Shown: one piece after another, positions 12,701-20,942 of the stretch
How the letters are laid out: every line of letters begins with the position of its first letter
Position numbering within the stretch: the first letter of the stretch is position 1
Assembly (NCBI GenBank): GCA_022575985.1
Contig: JAKSXM010000272.1
Span: forward strand, 7,750,001-7,814,000
DNA: 64,000 nucleotides
Direction: 5' to 3'
Source: Anagrus nilaparvatae
Lineage: Eukaryota; Arthropoda; Insecta; Hymenoptera; Mymaridae
Program-made: the position numbers and the translations under genes
Notes under the pieces: generated by a model
The model's database searches: none
The model's input: only the letters and a program-made list of their open reading frames with translations
What the model was told of the DNA's origin: nothing

Positions 12701-15700
12701 CTTTGACTGAAAAAATTTTTATTTCCATAATTGAGCATTCAATAAAAATAGAAAATATAGAGAAAAATTAAATTTCAATTACCGTATAAAAAAAATAATC
12801 AACTATATTAAAATTTTTTTTGATTAAATTTTAATTATAATTTTAGCAGTAACCAAATATTTTTTATAAAACGCATATAACCACAATTTGTAATTTAAAA
12901 ATTTCATAAAACTTAATCACCTAAACTAATCTAAGATTTTCAAATTACATACACAGTATAAATGCATGCTAAAAATATCATTTTGATTATTTATTACGTA
13001 ATAAACAGAAAAAGAAAAAAAAAAAAATTTATTAGTTTCCTATATATAGTAACTTGAATACTAAAATTCCCTATATAATTATACTAAACCTAACTATTAA
13101 AATTTTTAAAATATTTATCTGTACTTATAATATTCTATGCAAAAAAAAGGATTTAATCCCGGAAGAACAAGAGAAAAAAAAATATAATAATCTCATAGTA
13201 AAATATGCATACTATGATAAATTGATAAAGAAAAAAAAAGAACCGTTTGCAGAAAAATAAAAAATTTTTTTTCTTACATCCTTTGAGGGTTGAAAGTGGG
13301 CAAGTACCAAATACAGCATTATTATTTATTGTATCATTAAATAATATTCCTGGACCTTGTAATATACAACCTCTAAAACCTTCACCAACAATTAATGTTC
13401 CGTTAAAGTTATGATCAGGAAGACTTAAAATTTCTGAATTATATGTAGCATTTGCAACTATCTGAAAATAAAAATAAAAAATGTTTTTAAATTTTATTAT
13501 CTAATTATTTTATGTAGGTAAAGTCTGTAAAAATACATTTTTTTTATTTAAACGTTTTAGTGATCAAATTACATTTAACTTATAAATTTACATTAATTTA
13601 TTATGTTTTATCTGGTTCTATAAAAAATATAATTCTTTAGAAATGTCTTTTAAAATTTTATTGCTCGATGTTTGTAATAAAATATTCAATTAAATTCACT
13701 ATTTATGTTGTAAAGATTTTGTTTTTTGCACGATATTTGAAACTTTTTGTAGAATTTTAATTAGAAATAACATTATTTTGTATTGACAGAATTGTTGAAT
13801 ACTCTTTTTTTACATTGAATAACTTTCTTTTCAATTTGTTTCTATTATTTATTATTAAGTCATGTTTACGTAAACAGCGATTGTACTAAATATTCGGTTC
13901 TCTACGAGGGGCTATCGTCTTGGAAATCACGAATTTGATTTTTTTTGATTTTTCGTGATTTTTTGTGATTTTTTTTTATGAAAACCGCTAAATATTATAT
14001 TGAATAGTAAAAAATAGATTTTTGAGGTCTAGGGTGAATTATGAGGCTAAAAAAACGCAAAAAATCGCGAAAAATCACGAAAAAAATCACAAAAAATCAT
14101 TACAAGGCGAAAATAAACCATTTCAACTAGTAACGATTCATGATTGAGGTACAAAAAAGCCAAAATCAGAAAAAAATCAAAAAAAAAATTTTTAAATCAA
14201 ATTCGCGATTTCCAAGACGATAGCCCCTCGGTTCTCTATATGCTAATTGTATAGTAAAGAACTTGAAAAGTTTAAAGTCAAATGAAATTGAAATCAATTA
14301 AAATTTTAGTAAAATTAATAATTAAAAAAAAATTTTTTTTGATATAGGTGCCAGGGAAACAATGATAAAAAGGGAATGATAAGGAAACTCTTGAGGAAAC
14401 TGAAGCCCGTCAAACGATTTCATTCTAAATAGATTAAAGTAAACAAACAAGTTTTTTCAAAATTTTGCTCCAATAAAATAAATGAATTTCAACAGTTAGC
14501 CGTAATCGGTTCATGTATAGGAACAGTCAAAAATTAACTTGGATAAAAGCCAACCAAGTTTTTCTCTATATACACATAAGTCTTGTCTGCATTACCAGGT
14601 AATGAAAGTTGAATGAAAGGGACTATATTATTAAGAATTTAAGTTTTCTAGAAATGCTAATAAAATAAGAAAAGTCACGAATAATTTCTAAAAATGATCT
14701 CAATCAGCGCATATATATATAAAACCCAACTAAAGGGAAAGTGGAACCCTTATACAGAAGCTAGGTATAAGAAAGATTTTTATATCTAAAAAATTGGTCG
14801 AAAAAATTATGAGCTGTGTTAAATTAACTTTTTATGTACGTGTGCTCATGTAAAGGTTTACCTACTTCTTTAGATAATACAATAGAGTGCTGTTAGCTGT
14901 TCTCCTCGCCGTTCCTTAGGTAATTTGCTTAGCTAATCAGTTAAGTAGGGCAAATTGGACCCACCTGGTATATCCCCTAGGAACCACTGGGAACAATACC
15001 AGAGGCTATACTTACTCAAACAGGGAGTTCAGCACAGCGCACTGAATGGTTAGTCTGTACGCCCCCCCCCCCTCAAAAATGCCCCCTGGACATTTGCTCC
15101 CCAGATAATTACCACCCTGGAAATCTAAGCCACTAATTAAGAAAATTCGACACTCTTTGGTCTAGCCTACCCGTGGGGTAGGTGCAGGTATATCATTAGG
15201 GAGTATATTTCGGTTTTTTATTGCTGCAAGACCTTTGTTTTTTGTCTAGATTACCCTAAAAGTAGGTAATATCATTAAAGAGTGTTTCCAGTTTTATGGG
15301 GGGGGGGGGGTCGCCCCTCGATTCTCTTTGGTCAAGATTACCTTATAGAGGTAGTTGCAAATACATCATTATATATAGAGTTTGTTACTTTCCCTAGCTT
15401 TTTACAACGGGGGCTTTACTCCCGAAGCCCCAAAGGGGGCTTGTATCCCCTTCTTATTTATAATATTATTCTTATTATTATAATTTTATCTTAATTATTC
15501 AATTCTTATTACTTTACTAATTAAATGTTAATTAAATACAAACAAGGAGGCAATCGCTAAGGGGGCAACTAGCTAGTAGGAGAATTGTCCGGGGGCGATT
15601 GTTAAAGGAGCACTGGGTCGTACACCGCGCCAAAATTTTTTTTGTTACTACCGAGCAGAGCATATTTAGGGGCCCGCGCTTCCGCAAAATTTTTGCTTCT

Positions 15701-16424
15701 CACGATACTAAACGGTTCTTAGGGCAATACTTGAATGAACGATCTAGTAGGTAACGTCAGTTTTTGGCCTGTCTACTTAGATTACTTTAATTTATAGAAA
15801 TGTATCTGTATCAATAGACCTCGCAGTAGACTAATAAACCAGTCAGTTGGGAATTGAATCGCAAATTTATTTATTTAATTTTAATGTATTAATCGTAGGG
15901 TACGGCATGAACTCTTGGTCCATTTTTTTGTTAATATGAATAAAAATTATAACTTAAAAATATAGTAATAAATAAATATAAAAGAAAACATACCTGTTTA
16001 TTGCCAGCAGCATTTAGCGTTAAATTACCTAACCTAAAGACTAAATTAACATTATGCCATACATTATCAAGTAATTTAGCATTTAATCTAGCTTCATAAC
16101 GTCTTTTTTGTATTTTAGCAATAAATAATAAACCATCATGGTCAACAGATAATATTATTGAACTACCGTCATCAAATTTTTGTTCAAATAATCTACCAGG
16201 ATCACATGTACGAAAATTTAAACCACTATGTCGATGTACTGATACAAATGAATTTAATTGTAATCTTGCTGTACCATCAAAATATGCTTCACGTATCGTA
16301 TAATCATCTACGTTGTGATGATTATTTATATTTTGTTCTGGTATTGCTGATATTATTACTGATGATATTTGTTGGTCCTGTATGGCTCCGATACTGTTTT
16401 TTGTCGTCAACAGTGCTGCCAAAA
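379..16424 (-). CDS. crb: crumbs homologue, partial gene (10 exons in window)
   Basis: Crumbs is a single-pass apical membrane protein that sets epithelial apical identity and supports photoreceptor integrity. Joining exons 15994-16424, 13278-13461, 9550-9720, 5300-5627, 4678-5213, 4285-4466, 3355-3508, 2603-3061, 1770-2505 and 379-781 gives about 1194 residues with no stop. All junctions have GT donors, AG acceptors and matching phases (0,1,1,2,1,0,1,1,2). The order is an N-terminal laminin-G-like domain, then 24 EGF repeats. The first domain and first EGF share short blocks I remember from fly Crumbs (start of the laminin-G domain, the ATYNS-like block, the GxSGxNCQ end of EGF1), which separates it from Notch, Eys and Uninflatable. 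The signal peptide exon (ending in phase 1) is missing upstream. The C-terminal domains lie off the left end. Introns of 2.5-3.9 kb hold palindromic transposons. Confidence 0.9.
1064..1394. mobile_element. TA-flanked palindromic MITE, copy 1
   Basis: The ends are inverted repeats, CACTGTAAAAAGTAA at left and the complement ending TTTTTACAGTG at right. Almost the whole element folds on itself through TTCGAAAAA-type tracts. TA dinucleotides flank both ends, as for Tc1/mariner-type insertions. It lies in the crb intron 782-1769 and has no coding capacity. A related copy is at 8733-9206. Confidence 0.75.
1770..2505 (-). CDS. crb: crb exon: EGF repeats 16-21
   Basis: This is the largest exon in the window (736 bases), with acceptor TTTTTGTAG (phase 1) and donor GTAAGG (phase 2). 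It encodes the end of EGF 15, EGF 16 (longer first loop, CQSSGTDLC), and EGFs 17-20 in the calcium-binding E/D-x-D-E/D-C style. It ends inside EGF 21, where an insertion of roughly two dozen residues lies between cysteines 3 and 4. CLSSPC, CESQPC and CESSPC fit the O-glucose consensus. Confidence 0.93.
2603..3061 (-). CDS. crb: crb exon: EGF repeats 12-15
   Basis: The acceptor is TTTAATTAG (phase 1) and the donor GTAAAA (phase 1). It encodes the last part of EGF 11, EGF 12 (CFSQPC, O-glucose consensus), EGF 13 (CYINPC), EGF 14 ([12 protein letters not shown], atypical first loop) and EGF 15 (CSKKPC) up to YEGYTG. The intron to the next exon is 97 bases. Confidence 0.93.
3355..3508 (-). CDS. 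crb: crb exon: end of EGF 10 and EGF 11
   Basis: The exon starts in phase 0 after acceptor CACAATTAG and ends in phase 1 before donor GTAAAC. It completes EGF 10 ([14 protein letters not shown]) and encodes EGF 11 ([22 protein letters not shown]). CSSDPC is an O-glucose consensus. It has only 51 codons and no methionine start, so it was recognised from cysteine spacing and phase agreement with both neighbours. Confidence 0.9.
3509..4284. other. crb intron with imperfect inverted repeat
   Basis: Non-coding intron. Around 3655-3800 there are weakly complementary blocks (GGATCTGGGGAGTTT and AAACTCCCTATTTCAGATC) suggesting an old palindromic element, with no clear ends or target duplication. Confidence 0.4.
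4285..4466 (-). CDS. crb: crb exon: end of EGF 8, EGF 9 and half of EGF 10
   Basis: The acceptor is ACATTTAG and the donor is GTAAGT. It enters in phase 1 and leaves in phase 0. The first codons supply the last cysteine of EGF 8 (GSLC). EGF 9 ([17 protein letters not shown]) has a shortened first loop. The exon ends inside EGF 10 after CHDY, between its third and fourth cysteines. Confidence 0.9.
4678..5213 (-). CDS. crb: crb exon: end of EGF 4 and EGF repeats 5-8
   Basis: The exon begins after acceptor CAATTTAG (phase 2) and ends before donor GTGAGT (phase 1). It encodes the end of EGF 4, calcium-binding type EGF 5 ([10 protein letters not shown]) and EGF 6 (CISNPC), a serine/asparagine-rich spacer, the atypical EGF 7 (CPAPGSVC, longer last loop) and EGF 8 (CLSNPC) up to its last loop. 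EGF 6 and EGF 8 carry O-glucose consensus sites. The 211-base downstream intron is also open in this frame for some way, so an ORF search overruns the true exon end. Confidence 0.93.
5300..5627 (-). CDS. crb: crb exon: EGF repeats 2-4
   Basis: The acceptor is TTCAATTAG and the donor is GTATGT. The exon enters in phase 1 and exits in phase 2 inside EGF 4. It encodes EGF 2 (CRNNPC..GLRC), EGF 3 (CDVNPC..GRNC) and most of EGF 4. EGF 4 starts with the calcium-binding consensus DIDEC and carries CASMPC, a consensus site for O-glucosylation (C-x-S-x-P-C). The intron to the next exon is only 86 bases. Confidence 0.93.
5628..9549. other. crb intron of 3.9 kb
   Basis: AT-rich intron between EGF 1 and EGF 2 exons. 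It contains the MITE at 8733-9206. Otherwise I see no ORF, RNA gene or distinct repeat. Confidence 0.7.
8733..9206. mobile_element. TA-flanked palindromic MITE, copy 2
   Basis: This is related to the element at 1064-1394: the left end reads TGTAAAAAGTAACTTTCTTA and the right end is its complement ending TTTTTACAGTG. The left terminal bases are decayed (TATTG for CACTG). The interior is built of AAAATTCGAAAAA-type inverted tracts and is longer than copy 1. It has no coding capacity. Confidence 0.7.
9550..9720 (-). CDS. crb: crb exon: linker and EGF repeat 1
   Basis: A small exon of 171 bases lies between acceptor CTTTACAG and donor GTTAGA, phase 1 on both sides. It encodes a linker and one complete EGF repeat with six cysteines (YCQHSPC, NHGIC, YECHC, RYSGNNC). 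The RYSGNNCQ end closely resembles the first EGF of fly Crumbs as I remember it. The donor GTTAGA is slightly non-consensus but is the only one that keeps the frame into the next exon. Confidence 0.9.
11514..11806. mobile_element. hAT-like MITE of the GTGCGGTTACCCGA family, copy 1
   Basis: The left end is TAGGGGTATGCAGTTACC and the right end is complementary, GGTAACCGCACACCCCTA. The interior contains GGTACCCGACCC. Flanks GTATAATG and GTTTAATG differ at one base and could be an aged 8-bp target duplication. Related copies lie at about 40597-40830 and 57000-57217. Confidence 0.65.
11976..12375. mobile_element. palindromic non-autonomous element
   Basis: Two arms of about 150-200 bases are complementary: GATCCTGAGGTTTA near 12042 pairs with TAAACCTCAGGAT near 12293, and GGCAAAAAAGTACATTT pairs with AAATGTACTTTTTTGTC. 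Outer blocks (TTTAATTAGGTCAAA and TTTGACCTAATTAAA) continue the pairing. Ends and target duplication are not clear, so the limits are approximate. Confidence 0.6.
13278..13461 (-). CDS. crb: crb exon: laminin-G-like domain, second part
   Basis: The exon lies between acceptor TTTTCAG (13462 upward) and donor GTAAGA (13272-13277). It enters in phase 0 and leaves in phase 1. It encodes 61 codons starting [12 protein letters not shown] and includes [17 protein letters not shown], the conserved Cys-bearing strand at the end of a laminin-G domain, then [11 protein letters not shown]. The codon split at its end becomes Cys when joined to the next exon. It is too short and too interrupted to stand out as an ORF and was found by splice continuity. 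Confidence 0.9.
13905..14230. mobile_element. palindromic MITE with perfect 8-bp target duplication
   Basis: Terminal inverted repeats begin CGAGGGGCTATCGTCTTGGA and end with the complement. GTTCTCTA is present immediately outside both ends (13897-13904 and 14231-14238). An 8-bp duplication fits hAT or P-type transposases. The interior is runs of GATTTTT-type sequence with no ORF. Confidence 0.85.
15156..15385. repeat. three diverged copies of a ~90-base direct repeat
   Basis: Copies begin at about 15156, 15237 and 15330, each with a TTTGGTCTAG-like start, a GTAGGT-like block and ATATCATTA. The set lies between an 11-base C run (15062-15072) and a 13-base G run (15298-15310). Its origin is unknown; it may be a decayed element. 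Confidence 0.45.
15994..16424 (-). CDS. crb: crb exon: N-terminal laminin-G-like domain, first part
   Basis: This exon begins after a pyrimidine-rich acceptor ending TTTTGTAG (16425-16427) with two bases completing a phase-1 codon. It ends before donor GTATGT (15988-15993) in phase 0. It encodes about 143 residues. A poorly conserved asparagine-rich leader ([10 protein letters not shown]) precedes the laminin-G-like fold, which starts at EAYFDG and contains [24 protein letters not shown] and [12 protein letters not shown], the strand pattern typical of the family. There is no ATG at the open-frame start; the frame runs straight through the acceptor, so translation starts in an upstream exon. 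Confidence 0.9.
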
Positions 16425-17598
16425 CTACAAAACAAAAAAATAATTAATTAATTGCTTGTTTTAATTTTTTAGTTTTCATTAATAAAAGTTTAATAACAAG
16501 AAGAAAAACTATAAAAGTATGAATTTTAAAAAATATATATTTAATTTTCTAAAACAAGATATTATTAGGAAGCTTATTCGCACAGTAGTTATGGAAACAA
16601 AAAAATGCACTATACATTTAATAATTTATTTACAAAACATAAAGCAAAATAAAAACATAGAAATATGAACCCTTAATAACTTCCTTATACAACAATCCAT
16701 ATTATATTTTATACTTATTATTATCATATTAATTCAAGTGTCCAATATATAATGTAATGGCTGTACAATGTAAAATGATATCCTAATAATGCTGCAATAC
16801 TCAACTTTTTTGTTATCATAATAAAAATTTTTTCTGTATATGAACATTTTTTTTACTTATTTCAAATGTCTCATGTAGTATTTTCATTTAATTTTCTTTT
16901 GTTTTAAATATACTTGTTAATAAAGTTCTTATCATAAGCATACGTTCTTATATATTTCAAAGGAGTGAGTAGCCAAGATAGTTTTACCTAAAGGTATTGA
17001 AAATGTCTCAAATTTTGAGAGTATAGTAAGCAAGCTTTATTCACGAAGTAACTTTGCTATAAAGTTTTCGACTTGTGTAGTAACTAATCTTCTTGAAAGT
17101 TCATACATAAAATTTATATATCTAGAAGCAAGTCTAGAAGTATATATTGATTTACATCTATCGAGTAGAGAATTTAATTTTTTTTTAAATACAAAAAAAT
17201 TTTAAAAATACACTGTGTATTGCGATATTGTGTAAGCAACAAAGATAATTACGGACAGTACATTAGAAAATGAACCATTTACGTTACCGAGAGGTTTTTG
17301 AGGTCTCGAAAAACGAATTTCAGGCAGAAAATTATTAATTTCCGACCCCAAAATATTTTCCAATTTTTCAAGATTCTGGACATAAAAATATAGTATCATC
17401 AACTTCTTACACTAAGGGGGATTTTAGAACTCGAAATTAAAGAATTTTAGGTGGAAAATGTTCAAATTGTAATTTGCCAATTTCAATCCGCTATCATGGA
17501 TTTCAAAACCATGGATTTCAAAAAATAAATCTGCAACAATAGCTTCCTTAAGAACTTCAATTCACATCGTTAAATTAAAAAATTTTAAATATTGCACA
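16425..17598. other. crb upstream intron, start
   Basis: AT-rich sequence immediately upstream (on the minus strand) of the first recognised crb exon. It holds only the acceptor at 16425-16427 and its pyrimidine tract. I found no signal-peptide exon here. Confidence 0.6.
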
Positions 17599-17606
17599 AT
17601 ATATTT

Positions 17607-20177
17607 CGAGGGGTTGACAACTCAGAAGTTCACCGCACTTCTAAGACTTCTATGCACTTCTACCGAAATCTTTAAAAATAAAAAAAAAAAGGTTTTAAAC
17701 ATATATCTAGGGGTTTTTGGGTGTACTGAGTCCGAATCTGGCAACCAAATTCCAAAATTCGAAATGGCGGCCTCACAATTGGCCAATTTTCGAAAAAAAA
17801 ACATCGAAATTTAAAATAAAAAAAAAAAGATTTTAATTGTATATCTGGGGGTTTTTGGGTGCGCTGAGTCCTAATTTGACAACCAAATTTCAAAATTCGA
17901 AATGGTGGCCTGAAAATTGGACAATTTTGAAAAAAAATACCAAATTTTAAAATAAAAAAAAAAAGATTTTAAATCAATATCTGGGGGTTTTTGGGTGCGC
18001 TGAGTCGGAATCTGACAACCAAATTTCCAAATTCGAAATAGCGGCCTAACAATGGGCCAATTTTGAAAAAAAAATACCAAATTTTAAAATTAAAAAAAAA
18101 GATTTTAAATGTATATATAGAGCTTTTTGGGTGCGCTGAGTCCGAATCTGACAACCAAATTTCAAAATTTGAAATGGCGGCCTCACAATTGGCCAATTTT
18201 GAAAAAATAAATACAAAATACAAATAGAAAAAAAAAGGTTTTAAACATATAATTGGGGATTTTCAGTTGTTCTGAGTCAGAATATTGCAACCTAATTTTT
18301 AAATTCAAAATAACAGCCTCAAAATTAAACAATATTTCAAAACAAATAAATCAAATAAAATTAAGAAAAAAGGCTATAAATGTAGTTCTGTATATTTTCT
18401 GGTATGTTGAGTCAAAATCTGGCCAATTTACGAAATTCAAAATGGCAAGCTTAAATAAGCCTATTTTTTGAAAAAATAACGCCAATTTTATAAAATGAAT
18501 CACATTTTCTATTAGGGTTGTAGTAGTTTTAGAAGGTTTTTTTCCATGCTTCCTGGTTGTATTTAGACAAACTCTTTATAAGATTTTTCGAGAGACTTTG
18601 ATTAGGTATTTAACAAAAAATGTGAGATTAAAATAAAAAAAATGTTTTTATATATGTTATTTTATGTATAGGTACATATAATTATCTATGAATACAAAAT
18701 TTTTTATATAATTTTTACCTTATTTTTAATAAAATCATACACAGAGTCAGGAATTACATCTCTTTTACCACTTATAACGTAAGGAATTTGAATTGTTTTT
18801 CGATAATTAGACACTGAAATAAAGCCAATACCAGGATTATAAACTTTTAATTTTTTTTAGAAGATGTAACTGCAAACCACGTTGCTGCCACACGAGCTGC
18901 CACACCTACTTTCTCTTTATTAGCTTCTATAAATTTAATGCATTGTTTTTTATAAGCTGTTTTTTTCCAAATTATTTTCGTTCTAATTAGCAAAGCCTTT
19001 GATCAATCCAATTAGTAAATGCGACTGTTTTGGTATCTAAAATAGACAAAAATCCCCAATAGAAATTTCTTCTAGTTCTTCGACAGCATTTGGAATTTCA
19101 GAAATATGTAATTTTCTTATGACCAAAAGCTCGACCAAAAGGGTTTAATCGGTTTGATCGAATGAAATTAAAAAACAAATAATTTTGGGTCTTCTACAGC
19201 TGAAAATATAGACTCTTTTACCTAAAAAAGCCTAAAACTACTACAACCCTAATAGAAAATATGATTTTTTTTATAAAATTGGGGTTATCTTTTCAAAAAA
19301 TAGGTTTATTTAATCATGCCATTTTGAATTTCGAAAACTGGTAGCCAGATTTGGACTCAATATTCCAGAAAATATCTAGACCTATAAAATGTTTAAATTT
19401 ACATTTACAACCTTTTTTTCTTAATTTTATTTTGTTTATATGTTTTGAAAAATTGTTTAATTTTGAGGCTGTTATTTTGAATTTCAAAATTCGGATACAA
19501 GATTCTGACTCAGTACACCTGAAAATCCCCAATTATATGTTTAAAACCTTTTTTTTTTATTTTAAAATTTGGTTTTTTTTTTCAAAATTGGCCAATTTCA
19601 AGGCCGCCAATTCGAATTTTTAAATTTGGTTGTCAGATTCGGACTCAACGCACCCGAAAACCCCCAGATATACATTTAAAATCTTCTTTTTTTTAAATTA
19701 AAATTGGATGTTTTTTTTTCAAAATTGGCCAATTGTGAGGCTGCTATTTCGAATTTGGAAATTTGGTTGTCAAATTCGGACTCAGCGCACCCAAAAACCC
19801 CCAGATATGCATTGAAAATCTTTATATTTTTATTTTAAATTTCGATGTTTTTTTTCGAAAATTGGCCAATTGTTAGGCCGCTATTTCGAATTTGGAAATT
19901 TGGTTGTCAAATTCGGACTCAGCGCACCCAAAAACCTCCAGATATACATTGAATATCTTTTTTTTTTATTTTAAATTTCGATGTTTTTTTTCGAAAATTG
20001 GCCAATTGTGAGGCCGCCATTTCGAATTTTGGAATTTGGTTGCCAGATTCGGACTCAGTACACCCAAAAACCCCTAGATATATGTTTAAAACCTTTTTTT
20101 TTTTATTTTTAAAGATTTCGGTAGAAGTGCATAGAAGTCTTAGAAGTGCGGTGAACTTCTGAGTTGTCAACCCCATG
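17607..20177. mobile_element. 2.6-kb hAT-like foldback element with minisatellite arms
   Basis: The left end GGGGTTGACAACTCAGAAGT (from 17610) is matched by its complement ending GTCAACCCC (20174). ATATATTT lies outside both ends (17599-17606 and 20178-20185), giving an 8-bp target duplication as in hAT elements. Each arm contains several copies of a roughly 120-135-base unit with the blocks TTTTTGGGTGCGCTGAGTC, GACAACCAAATTTC and GGCCTCACAATTGGCC; the right arm is the inverted copy of the left. An inner inverted repeat (TAGGGTTGTAGTAGTTTTAG at about 18515 and its complement at about 19248) borders a central single-copy region with a decayed ORF. Short ORFs in the arms are repeat artefacts. 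Confidence 0.85.
18704..19135 (-). pseudogene. decayed unidentified ORF in the foldback core
   Basis: The minus strand of the core shows protein-like stretches in successive frames: ending in PYVISGKRDVIPDSVYDF (18704 to about 18840), before it KFIEANKEKVGVAARVAATW in another frame (joined across an A8 run near 18850), and upstream FLSILDTKTVAFTNWIDQ. I do not recognise the family. At least two frameshifts and a few stops break it. The composition differs from the AT-rich surroundings. AAG followed by GTAAAA at its 3' side could be a donor site, so a captured host exon is as possible as a transposase remnant. Confidence 0.45.
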
Positions 20178-20185
20178 ATATATTT

Positions 20186-20940
20186 ATAGTCAAATCCTGA
20201 GTCAATTTTATTTGAAAAACCATATAAATACGCCCATATACAATATATTTATATAATATATATGGAATAGTGTGCATTATATGTACATGTGTTTATTTGC
20301 GCCAAATATACAATAGGGAAAAAAATATCGGAAGTGTACAAAGTGTAAAAGACAGGTGCGTGACGTGTGCCCCGGTTAAAATAAAATACTCAATGTTTGA
20401 TAGAGCATAAAGGAGATTCATATCTTTTTTATTTTTGCTTATCTAAATTATTCACTATTTTTGCGTGTGTCAGTTTTTTTTTTGTTCATCGTGCAGTAAA
20501 TGACTTTTACATATATAGTATCGTTTTTAGAATATGTCAATATTTTACATGCATTTAAGCCATATGCACTTGACTTGAAGTAACTGTGTGAACCTATAAG
20601 TAAAGTGTGTAATTTGGTATTATATAGATACTCGTTTTCAATCATGACATTTTCGATGCTTGTTATATATTATGAAATTTTTATAATTTTGTAAACAACT
20701 GTTTACGCATCTGTTTAAAATGATTCGGGGTTTTATTGTTATTTATATATTTTCGAGTATATTTTTTATATTCAATTTCCTTGCACATAATAAGAAGATA
20801 GGGTGCGTATTGAGGAAATTACATACAATTGCAAAAATCGGCTACAATATACGCTAATAATAGATTTAAAATGGCATACACGAAATTATATTATTATTGA
20901 CATTTTAGTTTAGTTTTAAATATTTGTCATACAAGCTCAA
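20186..20940. other. intergenic or intronic AT-rich stretch
   Basis: TATA-type repeats near 20240-20290 and otherwise unremarkable sequence. No feature is supported. Confidence 0.5.
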
Positions 20941-20942
20941 AG

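Larger units (their letters stand above)
9721..13277. other. crb intron of 3.6 kb with transposon remnants
   Basis: AT-rich intron with a short (AC)n-like tract near 10900-10920, a hAT-like MITE at about 11514-11806 and a second palindromic element at about 11976-12375. ORFs of 60-70 codons here lie within AT-rich or repeat sequence and show no family resemblance. Confidence 0.65.
13462..15993. other. crb intron of 2.5 kb
   Basis: This intron splits the laminin-G-like domain. It contains the 326-base MITE at 13905-14230 and a GC-richer block at about 14900-15700 with homopolymer runs and three diverged copies of a roughly 90-base repeat. There is no supportable exon. Confidence 0.65.

Noticed and set aside
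379..16424. Alternative identity as Notch, Eys or Uninflatable
   Set aside because: Notch lacks an N-terminal laminin-G domain; Eys and Uninflatable have other domain orders. The first domain and EGF 1 carry Crumbs-specific blocks.
16158..16451. 97-codon plus-strand ORF opposite the first crb exon
   Set aside because: It is the antisense shadow of the laminin-G exon, which has splice sites and family motifs on the minus strand.
17614..20176. Many similar 60-90 codon ORFs with FGCTESES/KFGCQIRTQ-type products on both strands
   Set aside because: They are translations of the same minisatellite unit in different frames inside the foldback element; the unit is the signal, not a protein.
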